64,000 nt of DNA from Bacteroidales bacterium (GTDB taxonomy: Bacteria; Bacteroidota; Bacteroidia; Bacteroidales; VadinHA17): contig WOYX01000034.1 of NCBI GenBank assembly GCA_011620595.1, positions 20,056 to 84,055 of the forward strand, in the 5' to 3' direction. Position numbers and translations under genes: made by a program. Positions 46,205 through 54,214 of this stretch are shown here, piece by piece. The first letter of the stretch is position 1; every line of letters begins with the position of its first letter. Below the pieces are notes generated by a model. It made no database searches. It had not been told where the DNA came from and saw only the letters and a list, made by a program, of their open reading frames with translations.

Positions 46205-46912
46205 ATGGGCCCGATGACGGAGACACGCACCAGCAAATGCAACTGTATTTCCTGTGAACTCAGGAACGTGGCATTCAGTAATCTCAGCGACAAGGATATA
46301 GGCCGTATCTGCGAGGCCAGGGAGGAGAAGCACTATGCCAGGGGAGAGATAATACACAGGGAGGGCGACGCCATACACGATTTCAAATACCTGAAAAATG
46401 GTCTTGTAAAGCTGTTCAGGGTCAACGGCAACGGAGACGAGCAGATCATCACCATCACCCGTCCCTTTGGGTTCGTCAGCAACACCAACGTCTTCCACGA
46501 GACTCATTACAGATATTCTCTCTCTGCCCTCGAAGATTCCGATGTATGCTGCATCCGGCTTGATCTGATCAGGGAACTGATTGAAGAGAACGGCAAGTTT
46601 GCACTCAACCTCATCTCCGTTCTCTCACGTACATCACAGAATATCATAGCCCTCGGCCTTGAGATCAGGCAGCGTAACCTGGCCGGCAGGATAGCATATG
46701 TGCTTCTCTATTTTGCCAATGAGATATTTCGTTCCAGGATATTTGACCTTCCGTTATCACGCAAGGAGATAGCCGATTTCATAAGCATGAGTTCTGCCAA
46801 TGTAATTCGCACCTTCAGCGATTTCCGCCGTGACGGCATCATCAGATCGAATGGCCGCACCATTGAGATCACCGACATGAAAAAACTCGAGGTAATCTCG
46901 CTCCGCGGCTGA
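46205..46912 (+). CDS. Crp/Fnr family regulator with N-terminal cysteine cluster
   Basis: A 235-residue regulator with a cNMP-like beta roll (about 45-150) and a helix-turn-helix (about 175-225; LSRKEIADFISMSSANVIRTF). Near the N-terminus KCNCISCEL provides three cysteines in a CxCxxC array, and CC occurs later in SDVCCIRL. This resembles the Fe-S site of FNR, so oxygen or redox sensing is plausible but not shown. It lies 55 bp before the M14 peptidase gene and could control the operon that follows. Confidence 0.85.
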   Translation: MGPMTETRTSKCNCISCELRNVAFSNLSDKDIGRICEAREEKHYARGEIIHREGDAIHDFKYLKNGLVKLFRVNGNGDEQIITITRPFGFVSNTNVFHETHYRYSLSALEDSDVCCIRLDLIRELIEENGKFALNLISVLSRTSQNIIALGLEIRQRNLAGRIAYVLLYFANEIFRSRIFDLPLSRKEIADFISMSSANVIRTFSDFRRDGIIRSNGRTIEITDMKKLEVISLRG

Positions 46913-46967
46913 TCATTTGCTCAAATTCATTATCTTGATTGCAGTTTTCTCTTATTAACTCAAGACA

Positions 46968-48875
46968 ATGAAAAAATTGACCAGCACTCTGATTCTCATC
47001 AGTTTCCTTCTCTCCGCTCCTCTCTGTTTGCTAAAGTCTCAGCAGTTTTCGACGGTCCATGACTCATCACTGTACACGGTTGAAGGAACGCGGCACGGTG
47101 TCAGTTTCTTTCCCCGCGTTCAGCACCACGGCGTGGAATACATCCCTGGTGAAACTCTATCCTTCGACAGGTACCACACCTACGAGGTAATCTGTCACTG
47201 GATGAGTCTGTGGGCAGAGAAGCATCCGGAGATAGTCACTCTCTATGAAGTCACCCGAAGCTACGAGGGCAGGCCCATCATGCAAATGACCCTTACCAGC
47301 GGCAAAAACGGATCAGACACCGACAAGCCTGCCGCATTCTTTGAGGGCAACAGACACAGCGGTGAGATCACCAGCGCCGAGTCGGTCCTCTGGCTGGCCA
47401 GGCACCTCATTGAGGGTTATGGCAATAACCCGGCAATAACAGACCTTCTCGATCATTTCACCGTCTATCTCCGCCCGGTCAATAACCCCGACGGCCATGA
47501 ACTCTACCTGAACACGGCGCAGAGCAACCGCAGCACCGTCAGGCCCGATGACAATGACTCTGACGGTCTCCTCGACGAGGATCCGCCGGAGGATCTTGAC
47601 GGTGACGGTATCATACTGACGCTGCGGTGGCCTGACAGGGAGAACGGCACCCTCGTGCCTGACCCTGCAGATCCGTCAGGGAGGATAATGAAGAGAGTGC
47701 CTCGTGGCGAGGGGATCTATGCAACCTCCTCCGAGGGCACTGACAACGACGGTGACGGGCGTATCAATGAAGATGGCATCGGCGGTCTCGACCTGCACCG
47801 TAACTACCCGGAAAACTGGAGGCCTGAGAGAGAGCTTACCGGCAGAGGCTTCACCCAGCGGGGAGCCGGAGCATATCCTCTCAGTGAGCCCGAGACACGG
47901 GCCGTATTTGCCTTCCTGATGACCCACCCGAACATATATGTCGTAAACTCAATGGACACCACCGTGCCCATGCATCTGCGACCTCCCTCAACATCATCAT
48001 CGGAGGAGAGAATGTACCCTGAAGACCTGAAGTGGTACAGGTATTTTGACACCCTGGCAAGCAAAATCACAGGCTATGAAAAGGCCGGCGACGTCTACGA
48101 TGACTACGGCAGGGGACAGCCTCTCTTCGGCCACGGTCCCGATTTCGGATACTGGTACTACGGTGCAATTTGGTACGGTGATGAGATCTGGAACGGAGGA
48201 AGGGCAAAGGACTATGACGGTGACGGCGATAAGGATCAGATTGACATGCTTGCCTGGGATGAGGAGGCGAATAGCGGGGAGGGTTTTCACGAGTGGAAAC
48301 CCGTCAGCCATCCCCTCCATGACAGCGTGGAGGCCGGCGGTTTTCATCCGAAATTCTTCAGCCAGAATCCGCCCCCGGCACATCTTGAGACCTGGGCCTC
48401 AAACCAGGCGCTCTTTAACATGGAACTGATCAGTCATCTGCCCCGCCTGGAGTGGGAGGAGTTCTCAGTAAAGCGGGTAAAGAGACACCGCGGTGATTCT
48501 GTCGATTATGACCTCACTGTCAGGTACAGGAACACGGGCAAGCTGCCCACCGCCCTCAGCCAGGCTCACCTTGTCAGGATTGTCAGGCCCGATGAGGTGA
48601 GGATAACCATTGAGAGTGATACTTCCGACGTACCACGCTACAGGGTTCTTGAGCCGGTGCCGGTCGAGCGCCGGCGCGATTTCATGATGATGTACGGCGA
48701 GGAGAGCGGTGGACCGGATTATATTTCCGCCACTGCAGGCTATACCCCCGGCGGCGCCACTACCGAGGTACACTTCATCATCAGAGTCTATGACGGCGCA
48801 GAACTGAAAGGCAGCGCAAAAGTGTCAACCACCAGGGCCGGACTGCTACCGGAAAAGGAATTTGTTATCAGATAA
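46968..48875 (+). CDS. Secreted M14 metallocarboxypeptidase-like protein with calcium-loop inserts
   Basis: A 635-residue protein with a signal peptide (1-25). The M14 domain starts near residue 70; the HxxE zinc motif is EGNRHSGE (His130, Glu133), and DLHRNYP (about 275-281) is the substrate-binding NRNFP-like motif. Three DxDxDG-type loops lie in it (DDNDSDG near 194, DLDGDG near 209, TDNDGDG near 258) and another at 415 (DYDGDGDKD), as in thrombospondin type 3 or EF-hand loops. Where the third zinc His is expected, before HLRPP, the sequence reads NSMDTTVPMHL, apparently Asp330 in place of His. A C-terminal beta domain follows. Likely envelope or extracellular; activity uncertain. Confidence 0.85.
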   Translation: MKKLTSTLILISFLLSAPLCLLKSQQFSTVHDSSLYTVEGTRHGVSFFPRVQHHGVEYIPGETLSFDRYHTYEVICHWMSLWAEKHPEIVTLYEVTRSYEGRPIMQMTLTSGKNGSDTDKPAAFFEGNRHSGEITSAESVLWLARHLIEGYGNNPAITDLLDHFTVYLRPVNNPDGHELYLNTAQSNRSTVRPDDNDSDGLLDEDPPEDLDGDGIILTLRWPDRENGTLVPDPADPSGRIMKRVPRGEGIYATSSEGTDNDGDGRINEDGIGGLDLHRNYPENWRPERELTGRGFTQRGAGAYPLSEPETRAVFAFLMTHPNIYVVNSMDTTVPMHLRPPSTSSSEERMYPEDLKWYRYFDTLASKITGYEKAGDVYDDYGRGQPLFGHGPDFGYWYYGAIWYGDEIWNGGRAKDYDGDGDKDQIDMLAWDEEANSGEGFHEWKPVSHPLHDSVEAGGFHPKFFSQNPPPAHLETWASNQALFNMELISHLPRLEWEEFSVKRVKRHRGDSVDYDLTVRYRNTGKLPTALSQAHLVRIVRPDEVRITIESDTSDVPRYRVLEPVPVERRRDFMMMYGEESGGPDYISATAGYTPGGATTEVHFIIRVYDGAELKGSAKVSTTRAGLLPEKEFVIR

Positions 48876-48914
48876 TTTTTAAATTACGGTCTCAATTTTA
48901 TTGGAGGATCCATT

Positions 48915-50447
48915 ATGAAATTACAGCATTTTTCCGTTAAAGACATCCCTCGCAGACGATTTCTTGAACTTACCATGAAGGGAGGCGTGGCTGTTGCAGT
49001 AACGCCGGCGCTTCTTTCACAGCTAACCTCGTGCGGCCCCGGCGCCGCCTCCGCGACTGCCCTTGACACTGACAGGGATATGATCTCACGGGTATTGAAA
49101 AAGGCGCTTGAAAAAGGAGGCGACTTTTCGGAGGTTTATATCGAGAACCGCATCTCAAAGCAGATAGTGATGGAGGAATCGAAATTCAGGAGCGGACTCT
49201 GCGGCATCAACCAGGGTGCCGGAGTCAGGGTCATCTGTGGAAACAAAACAGGATATGCCTATACAGATGTGGTGGATGAAGAGAAGCTCATGCGTGCTGC
49301 TGAGGTGGCTTCCTATGTTGCATCGGGAGAAGCACCTGCCACTGTGGTCAGCCTGACGGAGGCCGACTATAAATCATTTGTGACAGTGGAGATGCCCCTG
49401 GCAGAGATAGCTGACGAACAGCGCATAGAGATGATCCGAAGGGCCGATACTGCTGCCCTTGAATATGACCCGAGGATCAGGATGGCTCTTGTCGATTACT
49501 ATGACGAGATCAGGGGAAGGGTCATTGCCAACAGCGAGGGACTTTACCTCCGCGATGAGCTGCCGCTTCTCTTCTTCATCGTCCAGGCAATGTCGTCTGA
49601 CGGCAAGGCAAGGCATATGGCAAGAGAGCGTCTCAGCATGCACAGCGGATTCGAGATGTTCTCACAGGTGACTCCGGAAGAGGTGGCACAGAATGCTGCC
49701 CGTGAGGCCATTGCCATGCTCGCGGCTGAAGAGGCACCGGCAGGCATCATGAACGTGGTGATGCAGAATGGCTGGGGAGGTGTGCTGGTACATGAGGCTG
49801 TTGGACATCCCCTCGAAGCCGACAATATTGCAAAAGGAATAGGCGCTTTTACAGGTAAAATGGGACAGAAGGTGGCCAGCGACTGCTTTACCATGATTGA
49901 TGACGGTACCCTGCCAAACTTCAGGGGAACCGTCAACCATGACGACGAAGGGACGCCGGCACAGCGCAACGTGCTGATAGAGAATGGAGTGCTGAAGGGC
50001 TACATGACAGACATCCTGAGTGCCAGACAACTCGACATGAAAAGGACAGGCAACGGACGCAGGGAGAGCTTCAGGTATATTCCCATACCCAGGATGACCA
50101 ACACATTCATTGCACAGGGCAAGGATGACCCGGCGGAGATACTGGCTTCAACACGCAAAGGCATCTATGTACAGAGCCTCAGCGGCGGAAGCGTCAACCC
50201 CGTAACTGGAATGTTCAACTTCACCTGCCGCGAGGCCTACCTCATTGAGAACGGCAAAAAGACAGTGCCGGTCAGGGGAGCAACACTCATCGGATCATGT
50301 ATGGATGTTATATCTAACATCGATGCAGTGGGCAACGACCTGGCATTCGGACCGGGCATCTGCGGCAAGGGACAGAACGCCGAGGTTACAGCCGGACAAC
50401 CGACAGTACGTATCAGGGGAATAAATGTGGGCGGCAGCAAAGCCTAG
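48915..50447 (+). CDS. TldD-family metalloprotease with Tat signal
   Basis: A 510-residue TldD/PmbA family protein. The zinc motif HEAVGH (His293, Glu294, His298) is intact, so this is the catalytic subunit. Unlike the usual cytoplasmic TldD it begins with a twin-arginine signal: PRRRFLEL at 12-19, then a hydrophobic stretch and LTSCG, which may serve as a lipobox. It is followed after 24 bp by its TldE partner. TldD/E degrade or trim peptides (CcdA, microcin B17 precursor) in other bacteria; here the substrate is unknown. I see no small precursor gene beside it. Confidence 0.88.
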   Translation: MKLQHFSVKDIPRRRFLELTMKGGVAVAVTPALLSQLTSCGPGAASATALDTDRDMISRVLKKALEKGGDFSEVYIENRISKQIVMEESKFRSGLCGINQGAGVRVICGNKTGYAYTDVVDEEKLMRAAEVASYVASGEAPATVVSLTEADYKSFVTVEMPLAEIADEQRIEMIRRADTAALEYDPRIRMALVDYYDEIRGRVIANSEGLYLRDELPLLFFIVQAMSSDGKARHMARERLSMHSGFEMFSQVTPEEVAQNAAREAIAMLAAEEAPAGIMNVVMQNGWGGVLVHEAVGHPLEADNIAKGIGAFTGKMGQKVASDCFTMIDDGTLPNFRGTVNHDDEGTPAQRNVLIENGVLKGYMTDILSARQLDMKRTGNGRRESFRYIPIPRMTNTFIAQGKDDPAEILASTRKGIYVQSLSGGSVNPVTGMFNFTCREAYLIENGKKTVPVRGATLIGSCMDVISNIDAVGNDLAFGPGICGKGQNAEVTAGQPTVRIRGINVGGSKA

Positions 50448-50471
50448 TGTGAACAATTAACGATTAAGGAC

Positions 50472-51806
50472 ATGAACTATTTATCACTTGCAGAGAAACT
50501 TGTGTCGAAAGCCGTCAAGGCAGGGGCCGACGCAGCTGAAATATATATTTCTGCCGGCCGCAACCTGTCGGTGAATATCCTTAACGGCGAGATCGAAACC
50601 ATTGAAGAGGCTGATTCCGCCGGTGCAGGCATCAGGGTAATAGCAGGAGGATCACTGGGCTTCAGCTACAGCAACAGCCTCGCTATGAAATCGCTGGAGG
50701 AGACGATAGAGATGGCGGTTAAGTTCGCAAAACTGACCACTCCGGACGAGAACAATATTTTTCCCTCACTGAACGGTGAGACGGATGTCGACGGCCTGTT
50801 TGACCCGGAGATGGAAGGTATACCCCTCGACAAAAAGATTGCCATGGCCCTAGAGACAGAGAAGATGGCTATGAGTGACTCCCGCATCACCAAGAGCTCG
50901 GGGTCATTCTACGGGGAGGGTGTCTCAGAGATATTCATAGCCAGCTCCGGGGGATCGTCCAGGAGCTATAAGGCCTCTGTATGCTCCTTTGGCGTGAGCG
51001 TGGTGGCCGAGAAGGGTGACCAGAAAAAGACCGGGGGAGAATACGGCTCCCGCCGTTTCTTCAGTGATCTTCCGCATTCCGGGGATATTGCGGCAAAAGC
51101 CGCCCGCAAGGCTTACGAGATGCTTGACCCGCGAATGGTCAGGACACAGAAGGCTGCTGTCATCTTTGATCCGGATGTGGCAGGATCGCTGCTGCGCGGT
51201 GTCATAGCAGCCCTCAATGGCGAACGTGTGCTGCAGGGTGCCAGCTTCCTGGCCCAATCGCTTGATAAACAGTTTGCCTCACCGCTTCTGACCATCATTG
51301 ACGACGGAACAAGACCCCGCTCTTTGGGATCGGCTCCCTTCGACGGCGAGGGAGTCCCGACACAACGGAGGGTGCTCGTTGAAAAGGGTGTGGTAAAAGG
51401 ATTCCTTTACAATTCCATTGCCGCCCGCAGGGCCGGTACTGTCAGCACGGGCAATGCCTCCAGGAGCGGCTACAGCTCACTCCCCGGAATAGGAACCCAT
51501 CATCTCTCACTTGAGACTGGCAAATATAGCCGAAGCGAGATAATTGCCGCCACTGACAGGGGACTCCTCCTCAACGGTGTCACCGGATACGGGATCGATG
51601 CGGTAAGCGGAAACTTCAGCGGCGGTGCATCAGGCTTCTGGATTGAGAAGGGTGAGATACTCTATCCGGTTGAGGGACTGACCATTGCCGGCAGCGGCGA
51701 TACCATTCTCAACGGTATTGACATGATGGGTAACGACATAGACATGAACCGGTCATTTGCTGCTCCCACCTTCCGGGTGAGAGAGATGCAGATAGGAGGT
51801 ATCTGA
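50472..51806 (+). CDS. TldE/PmbA-family protein (partner of TldD)
   Basis: A 444-residue TldE/PmbA protein. It shares the TldD fold (AGADAAEIYISAGRNLSVN at the start, GVPTQRRVLVEKGVVKGFLYN near the middle) but lacks the HExxxH zinc site, as TldE does. There is no signal peptide, in contrast with the preceding TldD. The two genes are 24 bp apart and surely co-transcribed. How an exported TldD would meet a cytoplasmic TldE is an open question. Confidence 0.88.
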   Translation: MNYLSLAEKLVSKAVKAGADAAEIYISAGRNLSVNILNGEIETIEEADSAGAGIRVIAGGSLGFSYSNSLAMKSLEETIEMAVKFAKLTTPDENNIFPSLNGETDVDGLFDPEMEGIPLDKKIAMALETEKMAMSDSRITKSSGSFYGEGVSEIFIASSGGSSRSYKASVCSFGVSVVAEKGDQKKTGGEYGSRRFFSDLPHSGDIAAKAARKAYEMLDPRMVRTQKAAVIFDPDVAGSLLRGVIAALNGERVLQGASFLAQSLDKQFASPLLTIIDDGTRPRSLGSAPFDGEGVPTQRRVLVEKGVVKGFLYNSIAARRAGTVSTGNASRSGYSSLPGIGTHHLSLETGKYSRSEIIAATDRGLLLNGVTGYGIDAVSGNFSGGASGFWIEKGEILYPVEGLTIAGSGDTILNGIDMMGNDIDMNRSFAAPTFRVREMQIGGI

Positions 51807-51907
51807 TTTCAGCAGGCCCGCAGGGCAGAGGATATATCTGTCCTTCACGTCCGACGTGGCTTTACGCGAAGGCGGATCAAAAAAATAAAGAGACGGCTGA
51901 TTCCCTT

Positions 51908-51938
51908 TTTGATATGACTGGGAAATGTCATATTTTTA
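51908..51938 (+). promoter_or_regulatory. Candidate pfk promoter with overlapping inverted repeat
   Basis: TTTG at 51908-51911 and TATTTTTA at 51931-51938 are 19 bp apart, fitting the -33 and -7 elements (last G changed). The inverted repeat ATATGAC (51912-51918) / GTCATAT (51927-51933) lies in the spacer and touches the -7 element, where a repressor would block polymerase. Confidence 0.5.
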
Positions 51939-51977
51939 TCACTTTCAATCAACAGATACAAATCAAAAATTTTCAAA

Positions 51978-53183
51978 ATGGTAAATCAGAAGAAAATAAA
52001 GGGAGTGATCGGTATTCTTACCGGTGGAGGAGATGTTCCAGGGCTTAATCCTGCCATCAGGGCAGTGACGATCAGGGCCAACAGGGAAGGTTACAAGGTT
52101 ATAGGGCTGCGACGGGGCTGGGCCGGCCTGCTGGAGATAGTAAGGGATCCCAAGTTTGATAACAGTAACTGTTTTCAGGTGCTCACGGATGATATTGTCA
52201 ACAAAGCCGGAAGAACCGGCGGCACATACCTTCACACATCACGCACCCGGCCCAGCCATGTGCCCAAAGCTTATGTCCCGGATCATCTGAAGGATACCTA
52301 TAAGGATGATATGAACGATCTTACGCCTGAGGTTCTGAAGAATCTTGAGTGGTTGGGCATCGATTTCCTGATACCAATAGGCGGTGATGACACCCTCAGT
52401 TACGGTGTTCATCTCTACAAGCAGGGAGTGAAGGTGGTGGCCATGCCCAAGACGATGGACAACGACGTGCCGGGCACGGACTACTGCATAGGTTTTAGCA
52501 CGTGTGTTACCCGTACTATACAGATGACCAACACCCTGCGCACCTCGGCCGGGTCACATGAACGCATAATGGTGCTGGAGGTGTTCGGCAGGTATGCCGG
52601 CTTCACCGCCATGCTGCCCACCATGGCAGGATCAGCCAACAGGTGTGTCATCCCGGAATACAAGTTTGATATTGAGCTTCTCACACAGCTGCTGGTAGAA
52701 GACCGCAACTCCAACCCGAGCAAGTACTCCATAGTCCTGGTCTCGGAAGGCGCACTATACAAGGGCGGTGAGATGATATTCCAGGACAGCGAGCTCGATG
52801 CTTACGGCCATGCCAAGCTCGGCGGCATCGGAGATCTTCTATCAGCCGAAATCAAGGAACACTCCGCAAAATTCAACGGTGGCAAGACCATAAATATCAT
52901 TACACAGAAGCTGGGTTACATGGTCAGGGGCGGTGACCCTGACGCTGTCGACTCAATAGTACCGATGGCCTTCGGAAACCTGGCCCTCGACCTTATCATG
53001 AAAGGCCTGCACGGCAGGGTAGTGGTGCTCAAGAACGGACGTTATGACAATGTACCCATCGACGTGGTCACCTCTTCAAAAAAGGTTGTGAAGGTATCCG
53101 AATACTACAACACCGAAAGGCTCAGGCCTTACTATTCAAATTTCGAGATGAAGCCGTTCTTCCTTATGGCGGCAGAGTATTGA
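51978..53183 (+). CDS. 6-phosphofructokinase, probably pyrophosphate-dependent
   Basis: A 401-residue phosphofructokinase. The N-terminal GILTGGGDVPGLNP is the nucleotide-side loop and MPKTMDND holds the catalytic Asp. Two selector positions point to pyrophosphate and not ATP: Asp138 in GGDDT (Gly in ATP enzymes) and Lys158 in PKTMDND (Gly in PGTIDND). The rest (FGRYAGFTA, GYMVRGGDP) is standard. It runs glycolysis in either direction if PPi-dependent. The assignment of the phosphoryl donor rests on these residues only. Confidence 0.9.
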   Translation: MVNQKKIKGVIGILTGGGDVPGLNPAIRAVTIRANREGYKVIGLRRGWAGLLEIVRDPKFDNSNCFQVLTDDIVNKAGRTGGTYLHTSRTRPSHVPKAYVPDHLKDTYKDDMNDLTPEVLKNLEWLGIDFLIPIGGDDTLSYGVHLYKQGVKVVAMPKTMDNDVPGTDYCIGFSTCVTRTIQMTNTLRTSAGSHERIMVLEVFGRYAGFTAMLPTMAGSANRCVIPEYKFDIELLTQLLVEDRNSNPSKYSIVLVSEGALYKGGEMIFQDSELDAYGHAKLGGIGDLLSAEIKEHSAKFNGGKTINIITQKLGYMVRGGDPDAVDSIVPMAFGNLALDLIMKGLHGRVVVLKNGRYDNVPIDVVTSSKKVVKVSEYYNTERLRPYYSNFEMKPFFLMAAEY

Positions 53184-53268
53184 AAATAACCTGTTCAGAT
53201 ATAACGGAAGGTGATGCCGTATGTGATCCGGCATCACTTTCTTTGTTTCAGCGGAAATAGTTGCGGGG

Positions 53269-54183
53269 GTGGAGGATGGCCTTGTAATAAAATCGACCGG
53301 CAGCCGCTACAGGGTGCTTGCCGATGACGGCATGATCCATGAGTGTGTCCTCAAGGGCAGGTTCAGGGTCAGCGGAGTACGTACCACCAGTCCGGTAGCT
53401 GTGGGCGACAGGGTGACCATTGACACCAGGGAGAACGTGATCACATCGCTGCACCCGAGACGCAACTATATCATCCGCAGAGCATCAAACCTCTCCAGGG
53501 AATCGCAGATCATCGCAGCCAATGTTGACCAGGCATTCCTGATGATTGCTGTTACCATGCCACGCACGCCAATAGAGTTTATCGACCGTTTTCTTACCAC
53601 CGCCGAGGCCTACCGTATACCTGCATCCATAATCATCAACAAGAGAGACCTCTATGACGATGAAGATGACGCGGTTGCTGCCAGAATAGAGATCGTATAT
53701 AAAAAAATCGGATACCCTGTATACACTGTCTCCGTTACGGCTGACAGCAGCATAAGCCAGATCACGGCTGCCCTGAAAGGCAAGATCACACTGCTCTCCG
53801 GCAACAGCGGCGTTGGCAAAAGCACCCTTCTCAACAGGCTCAACCCGGCACTCTCACTGAGAACAGGAGAGATCTCAGAGTATCATGAACAGGGGCGTCA
53901 TGTGACTACCTTTCCGGAGATGCATCCGCTGCCAGAGGGGGGGTATGTCATTGACACCCCCGGCATCAGGGGATTTGGTGTTATAGACTTCGATCGCAGC
54001 GAGATATATCATTTCTTTCCCGAGATTTTCCGGAGATCATCGGAATGCAGATTCTACAACTGTCTCCACCTGGCAGAACCCGGCTGCGCCGTGCGTGAAG
54101 CCGTTGCCTGCAATGAAATTGAACCCTGGAGATATAAAAGCTACATAAGCATGATGACGGAAGACAATGATAAGTACAGATAA
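53269..54183 (+). CDS. rsgA: Ribosome small subunit-dependent GTPase A
   Basis: A 304-residue circularly permuted GTPase that helps 30S subunit maturation. An OB-fold N-terminus (about 1-70) is followed by the G motifs in permuted order: NKRD (G4), the P-loop GNSGVGKST (G1, about 179-187) and DTPGIRGFG (G3). The C-terminal zinc site CRFYNCLHLAEPGC has the CxxxxCxHxxxxxC spacing. It starts with GTG at 53269; I see no earlier start in frame. Confidence 0.95.
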   Translation: MEDGLVIKSTGSRYRVLADDGMIHECVLKGRFRVSGVRTTSPVAVGDRVTIDTRENVITSLHPRRNYIIRRASNLSRESQIIAANVDQAFLMIAVTMPRTPIEFIDRFLTTAEAYRIPASIIINKRDLYDDEDDAVAARIEIVYKKIGYPVYTVSVTADSSISQITAALKGKITLLSGNSGVGKSTLLNRLNPALSLRTGEISEYHEQGRHVTTFPEMHPLPEGGYVIDTPGIRGFGVIDFDRSEIYHFFPEIFRRSSECRFYNCLHLAEPGCAVREAVACNEIEPWRYKSYISMMTEDNDKYR

Positions 54184-54214
54184 TCGTTATGCAATAGGTA
54201 AGAACCGCTCCTTA

